In this document: piece after piece, positions 7,501 through 16,711 of the stretch
Position numbering within the stretch: position 1 is the first letter of the stretch
How the letters are laid out: each line of letters opens with the position of its first letter
The notes under the pieces: generated by a model
What the model was told of the DNA's origin: nothing
The model's database searches: none
What the model saw: only the letters and a program-made list of their open reading frames with translations
Made by a program: the position numbers and the translations under genes
Source: VFKI01 sp033762075
Lineage (GTDB): Bacteria > Pseudomonadota > Gammaproteobacteria > DSM-16500
NCBI GenBank assembly: GCA_033762075.1
Contig: JANRLY010000027.1
Location: 1 to 38,359 of the forward strand
DNA: 38,359 bases
Reading direction: 5' to 3'

Positions 7501-10500
7501 TTTATCCAGACCTGATGGCAGGACACAGCCTCGGTGAATTCGTTGCCGCTGTGTTAGCGCAGGTGGTATCAATTGATGATGCTATTAAACTTGTTTATCA
7601 TCGCGCGAAACTCATGCAAGCATTACAAACGGACAACGGTGAAATGTGGGCCATCCATGCCGACATCACTGAGATCCAACAAAGAATCACCCAATATAAT
7701 GAAGTCAATGCTGATCAACCTTTAGATGTCGCTGCATACAATACCAATACGCAAACCGTTATTTCTGGTAAAGATTCCATCTGCGGTGCATTTTTAGCAA
7801 CACTTCCTGCTGAAATTAAAAAAACAAAATTAAATGTTTCACATGCATTTCATTCTCGTTTAATGCAACCCATGCTAGAAGAATATCGTAAAATAGCAGA
7901 GTCAGTTGTTTATCATTCTCCTATCATTCCGATTTACTCCACTCTCTTAGGACGTGAACTTGCTGCGCATGAAATGAATGCAGAATATTGGTGCAAACAT
8001 ATCGTGCAACCTGTTCAATTTTACCAAGCACTTCGTGAACTGTTAAAAACAGATTGCAAATTATTTATCGAAGTGGGTCCACGCCCTATTCTTTCTGGAT
8101 TTGGACGACAATGTGTCAACGATGGAGCACAACAATGGTTATGCTCTTTGAATCCTCGTGAAGATAATTGGCATACACTTCTCCAAACACTTGCAACATT
8201 GTACGTATCTGGCTGCGACATTGACTGGGATGCATTTAACGACGGATATGATCTGCGGAAATGTGAGTTGCCATCCTATCCCTTCCAGCGTAAACGCTGC
8301 TGGCCCATTTCTCTAGACGCTGGTTATACACTTAAAAAAGACGATCATCCTCTATTAGGGAAACGGATTCCTGTTGCGACAACTGAATCTGGTCGACTCT
8401 TTGTTTATGAGGCTTGCATTAACAGACGCAACCCAGGATTCATGCTAGATCATCAACTGTATGGTTTACCAGTCGTTGCTGGTGCTGCATATCTCTCTGC
8501 GATTCATGCTGCTATGACCGATTTATTTCCTGATCGTGAAGCACTGCTTTCTCACGTCGAATTCAGACAGCCTGTTATTCTCCGCAATGCAGACAGCATC
8601 ACCTTGCAGACTGTGATTAAACGCATGGATGATACGGATGAGATAACATTTTCAATTTACAGTGCGGATGATGTATCAGGTCATGAAGATGTGAAATGGA
8701 CGCAACATGTGGAGGGAAATGTAACACTAAAAAATAAAAATCCACTACGAGTGGCGACGGATGTTATTCCTCTTTTGCAAGATCCATCGGCTAAAGCTTC
8801 TCTTGTATTTTCATCCACTGACATTTATCGCTATGCTGATTCACTGGAGCTACAACTCGGTCGACAGTTTCAGTGGATAGAAACTGTGTACAAAGGCAGT
8901 GGTTGGCTTCTCGGTAAATTAAGAAAACCAGTGGGTGATGAAAAAAATTATCTTTTACATCCGGGATTGTTTGATTCTTGTTTTCAAGTTTGCTTAGGAA
9001 TATTTCTCGCAGAAAATAGCCGCAAGTTGTCAATTCCTCTGCAGTGCGATGACTTTTCATATCAAACTCTGAATGACACCCCTGACTGGGTCATGATCGA
9101 ACATGATCCAAAAGCAAAAGCATCCGACGATACTATACAGTTGTCACTGCGCTTGCTTCGAGAAGATGGTTCTGTGTTAGGTGAAATGAAATCCTTGATA
9201 TTAAAATCAGCACCAAAAAATTCGCTCTTCTCAGGGATACAAGCCAACAGTCCTGCCTACAAATGGTTGTATCGACCAGAGTGGCAACATAAATCCGCAG
9301 GGGAAACGAAATCCGATTTTCTTGACGAAGAAAAAGGTAGCTGGCTTCTTTTTGATGATGGCACTGAATTAGCCACGAAAACTGTTGATGAACTAAAACG
9401 CCGACATCCAACAGATGGAATTGAAACAATCAATGGCGCGGATGTCGCAGACAGCATCGATGTCTATACTGAACTGCTGGCAGATTTTTGTGAGAAAGAT
9501 CCAAAAGGCATCGTGTATTTTGTACCTGAAACTTCAGCTACGGTTTTTTCTGATTCAAATGTAAAAAAACTTTTTTATCTTGCTAAAGCTGCAGCCGGAA
9601 TACCATGGAAGCACGTTCCAAAAATTTGGGTCATTACACGACAGGCGGTTACCGGTCAGGCGATGATTGATACGAGTTTCCCAGCAACTTCACTGAACAT
9701 AGGCGCATCAACCGTGACTGGCTTTGTGAAGTCAATATCCATTGAATATCCGCAATTCAAAATCACACAACTGGATATTTCATCCGAATTATCCTTGGAG
9801 AAAAGCATCTCTGTCATTGATCGCGAAATTCATCAGCCGGATACAGAGCAACAGATCGTCATAACACCCACACAACGTCTTGTTCCTCGCCTCACGCGTT
9901 ACAAGTTGAATGCATCATCCGCGCAAATACTTGCGCTTCCACAATCTGAGGCTTACCGCCTGGAAAAAGATAGTGTAAATACTACTGGAATGGATATCCC
10001 CGTGAAACTTGTGTCTATCCCCGTGAATACTACACTTCAGCAAGGAGAAGTTTTAGTCAATGTGAAAGCAACTAGTCTGAATTTTCGCGATTTGTTAAAT
10101 GCAATTGGACAGTATCCTGTTAAGGATGGTGATCCAGGACATATTGGAGGAGATCTTTCAGGCATTATTGCTGAGGTCGGTCCCGGCGTGACAAATTTCA
10201 AAGTGGGTGATTCAGTACTCGGCTTGTCCAGTAATGGATGTCTCGCCTCTCAGGTTGTCGTCCATCAAAACCAAATGATTCTCAAACCACATCATTGGAG
10301 TTTTGAAGAAGCAGCGGGCATTCCCACCGTTTATCTCACAGTACATCAGTGTCTCATGGCTGTAACTCGATTGAAGAAAGGTGACAAAATTCTCATTCAC
10401 TCAGCAACAGGTGGTGTGGGACTCGCTGCGATTGCTATTGCAAAACACATAGGCGCGGAAATTTTTGCAACTGCAGGCTCTCCTGAAAAACGCGAATATT

Positions 10501-13500
10501 TAAGAAAAATGGGTATTCAGCATATTATGAATTCTCGAGATCCAAAAGATTATAGAGATGCCATCTTAAAAATCACATCCGGTCAAGGTGTGGATTCAGT
10601 ACTAAACTTTTTGACAGGTCCCGGCTTTATTCAAGCAAGTCTCGACGCTTTGAGACAAGGTGGATCTTTTGTTGAAATTGGAAAACGAGATATCTGGGAA
10701 AAAGCAGAAATGACTGCCAAGCGCCCGGATGTAGATTATCAAATTGTTGCTCTCGACAAATGTGACAGTGAAGTAATAGCAGAATCATTCAGAGAATTAT
10801 CTCCGCTTTTTGATGCAGAATGTTTACCTCCAATGCCGCATGTAACCTACCCGATTGAGTCTGTTGTTCCCGCCTTCAGAAAAATGATGAAAGCAGAGCA
10901 TATGGGAAAAATCATTGTCAGAGTAACGCCACCTTACAAAATTGAAAAAAAGGCCACTTATCTGGTAACTGGAGGACTGGGTGGTATTGGTCGCTCTGTT
11001 TGTGAATGGTTAGTTTCACAGGGTGTTGAGTGCATCGTGTTAGTCGGTCGCAAACCGCCAACCGAAGCTGATTTAAGAAAATTAGATACGCTTTCGAATG
11101 ACGATACAAAAATTCTCGCCATGAGTGCAGATGTTTCTGATGACAACTCAGTGAACCATTTGATTCATCAAATCAGTGAAACACTTCCTCCACTGAAAGG
11201 AATCTATCACGCTGCAGGTGTGCTAAGAGATGGAGCCATTAATAATTTGGTTTGGGATGATTTCAAAGATGTATTCGCGCCCAAAGTACAAGGAACTTTG
11301 AACCTACATCATGTCACGGAAAAACAAAACATATCTCTCGATCATTTTGTTTTGTTTTCCTCTATTGTTTCAGTGAATGGTTCACCGGGCCAGGCAAATT
11401 ATGTTGCTGCTAATACCTTTTTGGATACTTTTGCAGCCTGGCGAAGACAACAAGGAAAATGTGCTGTCAGTATTAATTGGGGTGCTTGGGCAAATGTCGG
11501 AATGGCTGCAGAAAAAATTAGTTCACAAGTTCTGCAACAAATTGGCATGACTGCTATGCAGCCACAACAAGCTATGGAAGCGTTTTCTGCTGCATTAACC
11601 AGTAATGCCGGTCAGCTTGTCATAGCTGATGTGGATTGGTCCGTCATGCTTCAGAAAAATCCTCACCTGAAAAACAACCTTGAACGGTTAGCCAATTCAG
11701 CTCCTGTCAGACAGACCCGTGTCGTGTCATGGATGAATCGACTTAAACAGTTGCCAACGCCAGAACAGCAAGAAGAAATGTTGCAAGAAATGGTACTCGA
11801 AACACTTTCTGCCCATGCGCAAGCCTCAGACAGAACCGAGATTGGACTTGATGATAGTTTCAATGATTTGGGCATTGACTCACTTGAAACGGCAACACTC
11901 AGCAATAATTTAAGAAACAAGCTAGGCAATTGCATTTCGCTAACACCACATGATTTTGCGCATCACTCAACTGCGGCCGCACTAGCGCGTTTATTGTTTA
12001 ATAGATTGAACACCATTCAGTTTTTCCGTGCGGAGGAAGGTGGTACGCATGAAGAGGATGTGTGGGTTGCTCTTCCTTCACAAACACGGATGTGGATGGA
12101 TGAAGTACTTTATGGAAATGATATTAGAAATACCCATCAAATCCTGCTGTCTTTCAAGGGGATTTTGAATGCCAATGCACTCCAAAAAAGTGCAGCATAT
12201 GTCATGAAACATTTTTATTTGTTACAGAGTACATTCAAAAGAACCGTTTCAGGTGTGCTTACATTGCAGTCGAACGCAGACGCAGCGCCTGACTTTAAAG
12301 TGGTTACGCTTGATGCTAGCGAACTCTCACCCTACATCAATAGTGAGCAAACGAAATCTTTTCCTCAGCAGCAACCTTTGATACGGTTCAGACTGTGTCT
12401 GACAGACGATACTTCCCATCTTATGGTAGAAGCTCACAGGTCTGTATTCGATAGATCTTCTTGGCCAGCTCTCATTGCAGCCTTGTCTCAGTGTTACGAA
12501 GCTGCTTTAAATAACAAACCAATGACGCTAGATAGTTTTCCAAACCAGTACAGAAATTTGTATGCACGTTTTAAAAATGGACGCACTGAATCAGGAAAAA
12601 ATTTATCCTTCTGGAAAAATTATCTTGATGGATTTGTCTTCTCCGATTATTTTTCTGTCGATAAAAATCGCGCCCACCACCGCGGATATCAAACCACTGA
12701 AGTGAATATGTCTAAAAATAATGATGACTCCTCTCTTCTCAGCACAGCAGATTTTGATTGCGAAACCATTGGACTCTCAGCACTTCTGCTTCTGTTGAGT
12801 CAGGTATCCGGCAGAAAAGATCACATTGTGATGCTAACTGAAAGAATGGGTGTCTTTAAGGATGCGCAAAACACAATAGGACAATTTGAAACTTGTCTGC
12901 CATTCAGGCATCAGGTCGATGTTCAGTTAACTCTGATTCAGTTTCTGCAACAAGTCAAAACCGGACGAAAGAATGTATTGTCATACAATGACAATACCAT
13001 TGCCGATATTATCAGTGCCTCTGGAATCCATCAGGATATTGATTATCAAGGTCTCATGCAGATTGGATTTGAATATATTCGATGCCGGAACACAGAGTTT
13101 GGTGGAATCATGGGTGAACTTATCCCTGATCACGAACATGAAGGACATCAATACGGTTTTCTTTTCAGAGTGTTTGAAAAAGATAATGGGTTTGCTTTAC
13201 AGGTGAGCTACAACCAAAATCATTATGCAAAATCTGATGTCACGCGGCTGACTGCATCATGGCTTAAAATCATGACGGACATGCTTAAAAACCCAGAAAA
13301 AACGCTGAAGGAAATATCTGGAATCACAGACGCGTTAGCCTCTCGTCCTACACTTGTTCACAGAGGATATGAAGTTGATCTTTTGGCGATGACATTAGCT
13401 CTAAAAACTTATGATGCTGTTTCTGTGCAGTCAGTTGATTTTGAATTAACAAAAGAAGCTAACTCAAGATTATTAGCGTCGGTTAATATTGGTCAAGCAT

Positions 13501-15449
13501 ATGATCTCACCATTGGCCAACTGCATGATTTATCCGTCAAATGGTTAGCCTCAGAATTACCGGGAAATGTCGTGAATGATGTGAGTGCCTCACTCTCTCC
13601 TCTGGTGACACAGTTTGGCAATGTTATTTTAAAAAAATGGCTGGAAACAGACGGTAGAAAAGGAATTAAACTAGCTGTTTCAACAGTGAGCGATGCATTT
13701 TTTCATCTGGCGAATTATCAGCTGAAGAATACATTGGGCTCAGAGAAAGCAACAGAAATTATCCAATTCATGAAAAGTCGTTACAAATTATGGAGACTCC
13801 GAGGAAAAAATACGGAACTTATTCTTCGTTTTATTAGCAGAATAACAGATAGCATTCAGGAGACTTATCATAAAAAACTCGCCTCAAATTTATTGCGACA
13901 TCTGTCAGCCGCAGGCATACCGAATTGTATCCTACCGGATAAAATTTTGATTACTAATGGTTTAGGCATTTTTCATGAACATGAAGCTCCATCTTCAGAA
14001 GCTACTAATATTAATCACGACTCACTTAAACTAGAACAAGCCTATATCAGTCAGGAAGCAGTCCTTGAGCAGAAAATTTCTGGATTAGTCTCATGGTTTC
14101 TCAAACGTCAGGTATCTCCGCATGAAAATATTTTCAACATCAATGGAATTTCTCCTGAGGAATTTATTTTCGGGTTGTTGTCCGAACTAAGCAGTGTTTC
14201 TGATGCGCCTCTCGACATGAATACATTGCTGCTGCATCCGACCATTTCGGATCTAACAGATTATTTGAGTCAGCATCCGTCATCGAGAAATATGATAGCT
14301 TCACCTAATGATGCCATTTTCCCAGTAGTCCAGTGTGATCAACCAAAAACACCGTTGTTTTTGATTCATCCAGCCACTGGACTCGCACACGCTTATCAAG
14401 CGCTGAAAAAATTCATGGGAGATGAAATCGTTTACGGGATCAACAATCCAAGAATCAATGATCCTGTTAGCCATTATTCTTCTGTTGAAGAAATGGCAGC
14501 AGATTACATCAAAATGATGCAAGCCATTCAACCTAAAGGTCCTTACCGTATTGGTGGATGGTCATACGGCGGCAATGTGGCTTTTGAAATGGCTCAGCAA
14601 CTCAGAGCAATGGGTGAACCTGTCGAAATTGTAGTAATGCTCGACACTTTCAACTTATCGGCATATACCGATAAAGTTTCAGCTGAAGAATTTGTAAAAC
14701 TCGCTGAAATTCAAGCGTTAGCAGGATCCGATCTTTTTGTTCGTCGGGAAATGATCAATAACATTATTCTCAATATGTCGTACAAACCAAAACCTTACGC
14801 AGGACGTGTTGCGCTATTTCACTGTCATATCGCTGTTGAACCATTTAATGTGCTTCAGAATGATTTGTATAATGGATGGTCTGGGCTCGTGACTCCCAAC
14901 ATTCAGCTATACAGTCTGAACTGCAACCACTATGAATTGTTCTTCAAAAATAATGCTGAAATCACTGCGTACAAACTAAAAGAACTCATGAACAGCGGCA
15001 TTGATCATGATGCTGTTCTGCAGAAGACTGATCTTTCATTAACGGAGCGTTATGCTTTGTTTGCCGCACGCAACAACGATGCTCCACTACTCTCCGTACT
15101 ATTGAACGAAACCATTTCACCGAAAGCAGTCGATTTTTCGGGTCGAAATATACTTCATTGGTTGGCTCTGCATCACAACGAAGCATTAATGGATAAAGTA
15201 TTGGAACAATCGAATCCACCTTGTCATGTAAGAGATCACAGTGGTCTGACACCATACGATCTTGCCGCGGGAAATGAGTCCATGCAAGCTAAATTACTTG
15301 CAGCGTCACTGACACACGATACATCCAATGACGCTCAGCAGCATAGAAATGGCCTCGGCATACTGAGTATGTTTACTTCTCCTTTTAATCGATTTCGTAA
15401 TCGTTCCGAGAAACAGGAAGAGGTTCACATGAGTTCTTCAAATCCATAA
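4542..15449 (+). CDS. Giant reducing type I polyketide synthase, AT-KS-AT-DH-ER-KR-ACP-C*-ACP*-TE-ankyrin (3635 aa)
   Basis: A single-protein polyketide synthase of roughly 400 kDa. The start at 4542 follows AGGAAG with good spacing; an in-frame ATG at 4494 has no ribosome site. Domains by nucleotide: AT1 4640-5510 (GHSDGE, Ser codon 4887; HPFHS); KS 5690-6975 (DSACSSS, Cys codon 6198; EAHGTGTPLGD; KSNIGHAE), complete; AT2 7250-8150 (GHSLGE, Ser codon 7527; HAFHS, typical of malonyl-CoA use); DH 8345-9200 (His in LDHQLYG, Asp in HPGLFDSCFQ); non-catalytic KR half 9255-9915; ER 9985-10930 (HSATGGVGLAAI); KR 10950-11640 (TGGLGGIG; FSSIVS; QANYVAAN); ACP 11770-12000 (LGIDSLE, Ser codon 11880); condensation-like 12060-13330 (HRSVFDR in place of HHxxxDG; IGQFETCLPFR); unassigned 13340-14050; ACP-like 14060-14280 (NGISPEE); thioesterase 14320-14990 (GWSYGG, Ser codon 14562; NCNHYELF); ankyrin repeats 15020-15330. 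Known logic of such enzymes predicts iterative malonyl extension with full reduction, giving a saturated or partly reduced chain released by the TE. No methyltransferase domain is visible. The order KS-AT-DH-psiKR-ER-KR-ACP-C recalls fungal reducing synthases. The product is unknown. Confidence 0.95.
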   Translation: MLEESKYDQSGQYIPPSESSPQNENITTHQNHSRMAFIFAGEGSQYRGMAESLYKANEFFRLQVDKCHSLFTKKLQCKDPLFSDAYPLVSLFTLEYALAQLWMHWGVTPSFVMGHSDGEYAAAVISGILTLENAVDLIAMREDILQRLPSQGNMCALSISKEELELLLSKMTPQTDLPVIAAWNSPDHLVVSGKKDKLNELMNLAAQAGIKYTWLSINHPFHSPLLDAAGDAFLSQTNKMLITYSKPKIPYVSGMSGEFLNTIESNTYWQQQMCQTVQFQKGLETLANQSCSIYLEMSPRATLTSAIGRTLGPLPIILGSLDEHKDPSDTLLGALKTLQNQQTHINYEVLPDHLQRVLIKQKRTLEKNRRKKQDIKTPTQTFYYEPIAVIGCSCRFPGGVNTPDDLWELLRDKRHGITEVDPERWDKKTLQSLDVLPPLRGGFVDDVDKFDAGFFGIRESEALLIDPQQRLLTEATWEALENAGIVPGSLHGQPDKPVSICMGISGHDYGDRLGMVGEFNAMQPVGNVASAAPGRLAMHLGVEGPTFAIDSACSSSFVAIHAAIQNLQTYHADLGIAGAANLMLTPDLNSNLVRANMLAPDASCKVFDKKANGYVRAEGIGVVILKRLSDAIKDGDLIHGVIRASNISQDGRRSHMSMPNADAQEHLLRRTLSDAGLKPGDIDYFEAHGTGTPLGDPTETRAIAAVYGGNHAHELKIGSIKSNIGHAETAAGMAGLLKVLLSLKNNAIPANINFNTINPDVARNLNAIPCSVVTNPFPWERGRQGGRPRVAALSAFGFTGTITHMIVEEPPLPAPRQEMKRSLHPVTLSAKDKESLQKMVTRFKDFTIKHPDLSCADMAYTTNIGREHFTYRAVINAHNIAEFQEKISKEQYIQGNGISDQPVCFLFTGQGSQYSGMAKNLYETNEIFRKELSHCVKQFNQLINDDTDLLAIIFSKEDSRINQTRYTQMALFSIEYALSRMWNAWGIYPDLMAGHSLGEFVAAVLAQVVSIDDAIKLVYHRAKLMQALQTDNGEMWAIHADITEIQQRITQYNEVNADQPLDVAAYNTNTQTVISGKDSICGAFLATLPAEIKKTKLNVSHAFHSRLMQPMLEEYRKIAESVVYHSPIIPIYSTLLGRELAAHEMNAEYWCKHIVQPVQFYQALRELLKTDCKLFIEVGPRPILSGFGRQCVNDGAQQWLCSLNPREDNWHTLLQTLATLYVSGCDIDWDAFNDGYDLRKCELPSYPFQRKRCWPISLDAGYTLKKDDHPLLGKRIPVATTESGRLFVYEACINRRNPGFMLDHQLYGLPVVAGAAYLSAIHAAMTDLFPDREALLSHVEFRQPVILRNADSITLQTVIKRMDDTDEITFSIYSADDVSGHEDVKWTQHVEGNVTLKNKNPLRVATDVIPLLQDPSAKASLVFSSTDIYRYADSLELQLGRQFQWIETVYKGSGWLLGKLRKPVGDEKNYLLHPGLFDSCFQVCLGIFLAENSRKLSIPLQCDDFSYQTLNDTPDWVMIEHDPKAKASDDTIQLSLRLLREDGSVLGEMKSLILKSAPKNSLFSGIQANSPAYKWLYRPEWQHKSAGETKSDFLDEEKGSWLLFDDGTELATKTVDELKRRHPTDGIETINGADVADSIDVYTELLADFCEKDPKGIVYFVPETSATVFSDSNVKKLFYLAKAAAGIPWKHVPKIWVITRQAVTGQAMIDTSFPATSLNIGASTVTGFVKSISIEYPQFKITQLDISSELSLEKSISVIDREIHQPDTEQQIVITPTQRLVPRLTRYKLNASSAQILALPQSEAYRLEKDSVNTTGMDIPVKLVSIPVNTTLQQGEVLVNVKATSLNFRDLLNAIGQYPVKDGDPGHIGGDLSGIIAEVGPGVTNFKVGDSVLGLSSNGCLASQVVVHQNQMILKPHHWSFEEAAGIPTVYLTVHQCLMAVTRLKKGDKILIHSATGGVGLAAIAIAKHIGAEIFATAGSPEKREYLRKMGIQHIMNSRDPKDYRDAILKITSGQGVDSVLNFLTGPGFIQASLDALRQGGSFVEIGKRDIWEKAEMTAKRPDVDYQIVALDKCDSEVIAESFRELSPLFDAECLPPMPHVTYPIESVVPAFRKMMKAEHMGKIIVRVTPPYKIEKKATYLVTGGLGGIGRSVCEWLVSQGVECIVLVGRKPPTEADLRKLDTLSNDDTKILAMSADVSDDNSVNHLIHQISETLPPLKGIYHAAGVLRDGAINNLVWDDFKDVFAPKVQGTLNLHHVTEKQNISLDHFVLFSSIVSVNGSPGQANYVAANTFLDTFAAWRRQQGKCAVSINWGAWANVGMAAEKISSQVLQQIGMTAMQPQQAMEAFSAALTSNAGQLVIADVDWSVMLQKNPHLKNNLERLANSAPVRQTRVVSWMNRLKQLPTPEQQEEMLQEMVLETLSAHAQASDRTEIGLDDSFNDLGIDSLETATLSNNLRNKLGNCISLTPHDFAHHSTAAALARLLFNRLNTIQFFRAEEGGTHEEDVWVALPSQTRMWMDEVLYGNDIRNTHQILLSFKGILNANALQKSAAYVMKHFYLLQSTFKRTVSGVLTLQSNADAAPDFKVVTLDASELSPYINSEQTKSFPQQQPLIRFRLCLTDDTSHLMVEAHRSVFDRSSWPALIAALSQCYEAALNNKPMTLDSFPNQYRNLYARFKNGRTESGKNLSFWKNYLDGFVFSDYFSVDKNRAHHRGYQTTEVNMSKNNDDSSLLSTADFDCETIGLSALLLLLSQVSGRKDHIVMLTERMGVFKDAQNTIGQFETCLPFRHQVDVQLTLIQFLQQVKTGRKNVLSYNDNTIADIISASGIHQDIDYQGLMQIGFEYIRCRNTEFGGIMGELIPDHEHEGHQYGFLFRVFEKDNGFALQVSYNQNHYAKSDVTRLTASWLKIMTDMLKNPEKTLKEISGITDALASRPTLVHRGYEVDLLAMTLALKTYDAVSVQSVDFELTKEANSRLLASVNIGQAYDLTIGQLHDLSVKWLASELPGNVVNDVSASLSPLVTQFGNVILKKWLETDGRKGIKLAVSTVSDAFFHLANYQLKNTLGSEKATEIIQFMKSRYKLWRLRGKNTELILRFISRITDSIQETYHKKLASNLLRHLSAAGIPNCILPDKILITNGLGIFHEHEAPSSEATNINHDSLKLEQAYISQEAVLEQKISGLVSWFLKRQVSPHENIFNINGISPEEFIFGLLSELSSVSDAPLDMNTLLLHPTISDLTDYLSQHPSSRNMIASPNDAIFPVVQCDQPKTPLFLIHPATGLAHAYQALKKFMGDEIVYGINNPRINDPVSHYSSVEEMAADYIKMMQAIQPKGPYRIGGWSYGGNVAFEMAQQLRAMGEPVEIVVMLDTFNLSAYTDKVSAEEFVKLAEIQALAGSDLFVRREMINNIILNMSYKPKPYAGRVALFHCHIAVEPFNVLQNDLYNGWSGLVTPNIQLYSLNCNHYELFFKNNAEITAYKLKELMNSGIDHDAVLQKTDLSLTERYALFAARNNDAPLLSVLLNETISPKAVDFSGRNILHWLALHHNEALMDKVLEQSNPPCHVRDHSGLTPYDLAAGNESMQAKLLAASLTHDTSNDAQQHRNGLGILSMFTSPFNRFRNRSEKQEEVHMSSSNP

Positions 15450-15459
15450 CGATGCGTAG

Positions 15460-15477
15460 CCCCTCATAACTGAGGGG
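15460..15477. terminator. Hairpin between convergent genes, likely bidirectional terminator
   Basis: CCCCTCA-TAAC-TGAGGGG forms a 7-bp GC-rich stem with a 4-nt loop, 11 nt after the PKS stop codon and 38 nt before the end of the convergent gene. An outer CGATGCG/CGTATCG pairing may extend it. The following T-run is weak (TTATCT). Confidence 0.65.
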
Positions 15478-15514
15478 TTATCTCGTATCGATGATGTGAA
15501 ATAAACTTAAAAAT

Positions 15515-16711
15515 TTAACGCATATTTCCGGTATGTCCTAAGGAATATCTGCCTGGTTGCGGCCAAACCGCAAGTCCATGCGGTTCATCACCGACAGAAA
15601 TTCGATGAGAGAGTTTACCTGCGACTGTATCAAACACATAAACCTCATTATCGTAGCGTCCCGCGAGCCATAATTCTTTACCGTCCGCAGTCACATTTCC
15701 CATATCAGGGCTGCCGCCTTGAGGAATGACCCAAGTTGCAACAACTTTTTTCTTAACTGGATCGATGACACTAATAGACCCAGGCCCGTGAGGACCACAT
15801 TTAGTTTCATGACAACCACGATTTGAAACATAAAATAATTTTCCATTTCGGCTTGGATAAATAGCATGTGTACCAATGCCAGTTGGAATAAAGCCAACTT
15901 GTTTTAAACTATTTGAATTAATGAGAATAACGCCATCTTTCATCATATCTGCAACAAAAAATATTTGTCCATCGGATGATGAACGAATATCTTGTGGCAT
16001 ACTTTTCATTTGCGACATGGAGCCAGCACTCGCTGTTAAAATATTCCCATTAGCAGTGATTTGAAAATTTGATAAAACATGATTCGTTGATACCGCATGT
16101 GTAGTATTGAATGAAAGCGTTCCGATAACCTGATGTTTCACTAAATCAACTTTTACCAACTGTCCCGAAAATTCGCATGTCACAATTGCATAATGCCCAT
16201 CCAGAGAAAACTCCATATGATTTGCACCATAGCATCCTAATGGAATGATGGAAAGCAATTTCATTGTGTGAGGATCACGAAATTGTAATTGTTTACGCTC
16301 TTCACACACAACAAGTGCAAATTTGCCATCCGAAGTGAAATAAAGATTATAAGGATCGTCAACAGTAATATTGACACCTGGTTTAGCCGTCATTGGATCA
16401 ATGGGTGTCAGGCTATTACCTTTATTATTTAAAACCCATAATGTTTTTAAATCATATGAAGGAACTATATGTTGAGGGTTTTGTCCAGTGTGAAAAGTTT
16501 GAATCACTTTGTACGTTGCAGGATCAATCACGCTCACCGTACCATCACTGCTATTAGGAACATAAATTCTGAAAAGTGCATTCTTCACATTTGGCGAAAA
16601 CATGCCTGCTTGTGTATACGCATAGATATTAGTTTGCGTAGCGGCATAACCACTCTGAAGAATGGAGGAGATAAAAGATATTAATAACAAAAACACGATC
16701 CGTATGCGCAT
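15515..16711 (-). CDS. Secreted YVTN/YncE-type beta-propeller repeat protein (398 aa)
   Basis: The N-terminus is a clear signal peptide (MRIRIVFLLLISFISSILQS...YAA), so the protein is exported. The rest consists of repeated blades of the YVTN family, for example RIYVPNSSDGTVSVIDPAT, KFALVVCEE and KLFYVSNRG, each pairing a strand with the SVIDP/VDL type of turn. Length fits a seven-bladed propeller. An ATG at 16711 is preferred to an upstream TTG. Such proteins often bind ligands or act as surface or periplasmic scaffolds, and a role cannot be assigned. It is convergent with the PKS and divergent from the DUF5996 gene. Confidence 0.85.
   Translation of the reverse strand: MRIRIVFLLLISFISSILQSGYAATQTNIYAYTQAGMFSPNVKNALFRIYVPNSSDGTVSVIDPATYKVIQTFHTGQNPQHIVPSYDLKTLWVLNNKGNSLTPIDPMTAKPGVNITVDDPYNLYFTSDGKFALVVCEERKQLQFRDPHTMKLLSIIPLGCYGANHMEFSLDGHYAIVTCEFSGQLVKVDLVKHQVIGTLSFNTTHAVSTNHVLSNFQITANGNILTASAGSMSQMKSMPQDIRSSSDGQIFFVADMMKDGVILINSNSLKQVGFIPTGIGTHAIYPSRNGKLFYVSNRGCHETKCGPHGPGSISVIDPVKKKVVATWVIPQGGSPDMGNVTADGKELWLAGRYDNEVYVFDTVAGKLSHRISVGDEPHGLAVWPQPGRYSLGHTGNMR

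Noticed and set aside
4600..15260. Numerous 60-120 aa reverse-strand and offset-frame ORFs inside the PKS gene
   Set aside because: They are shadows of the long coding frame, with no ribosome sites or recognisable domains.
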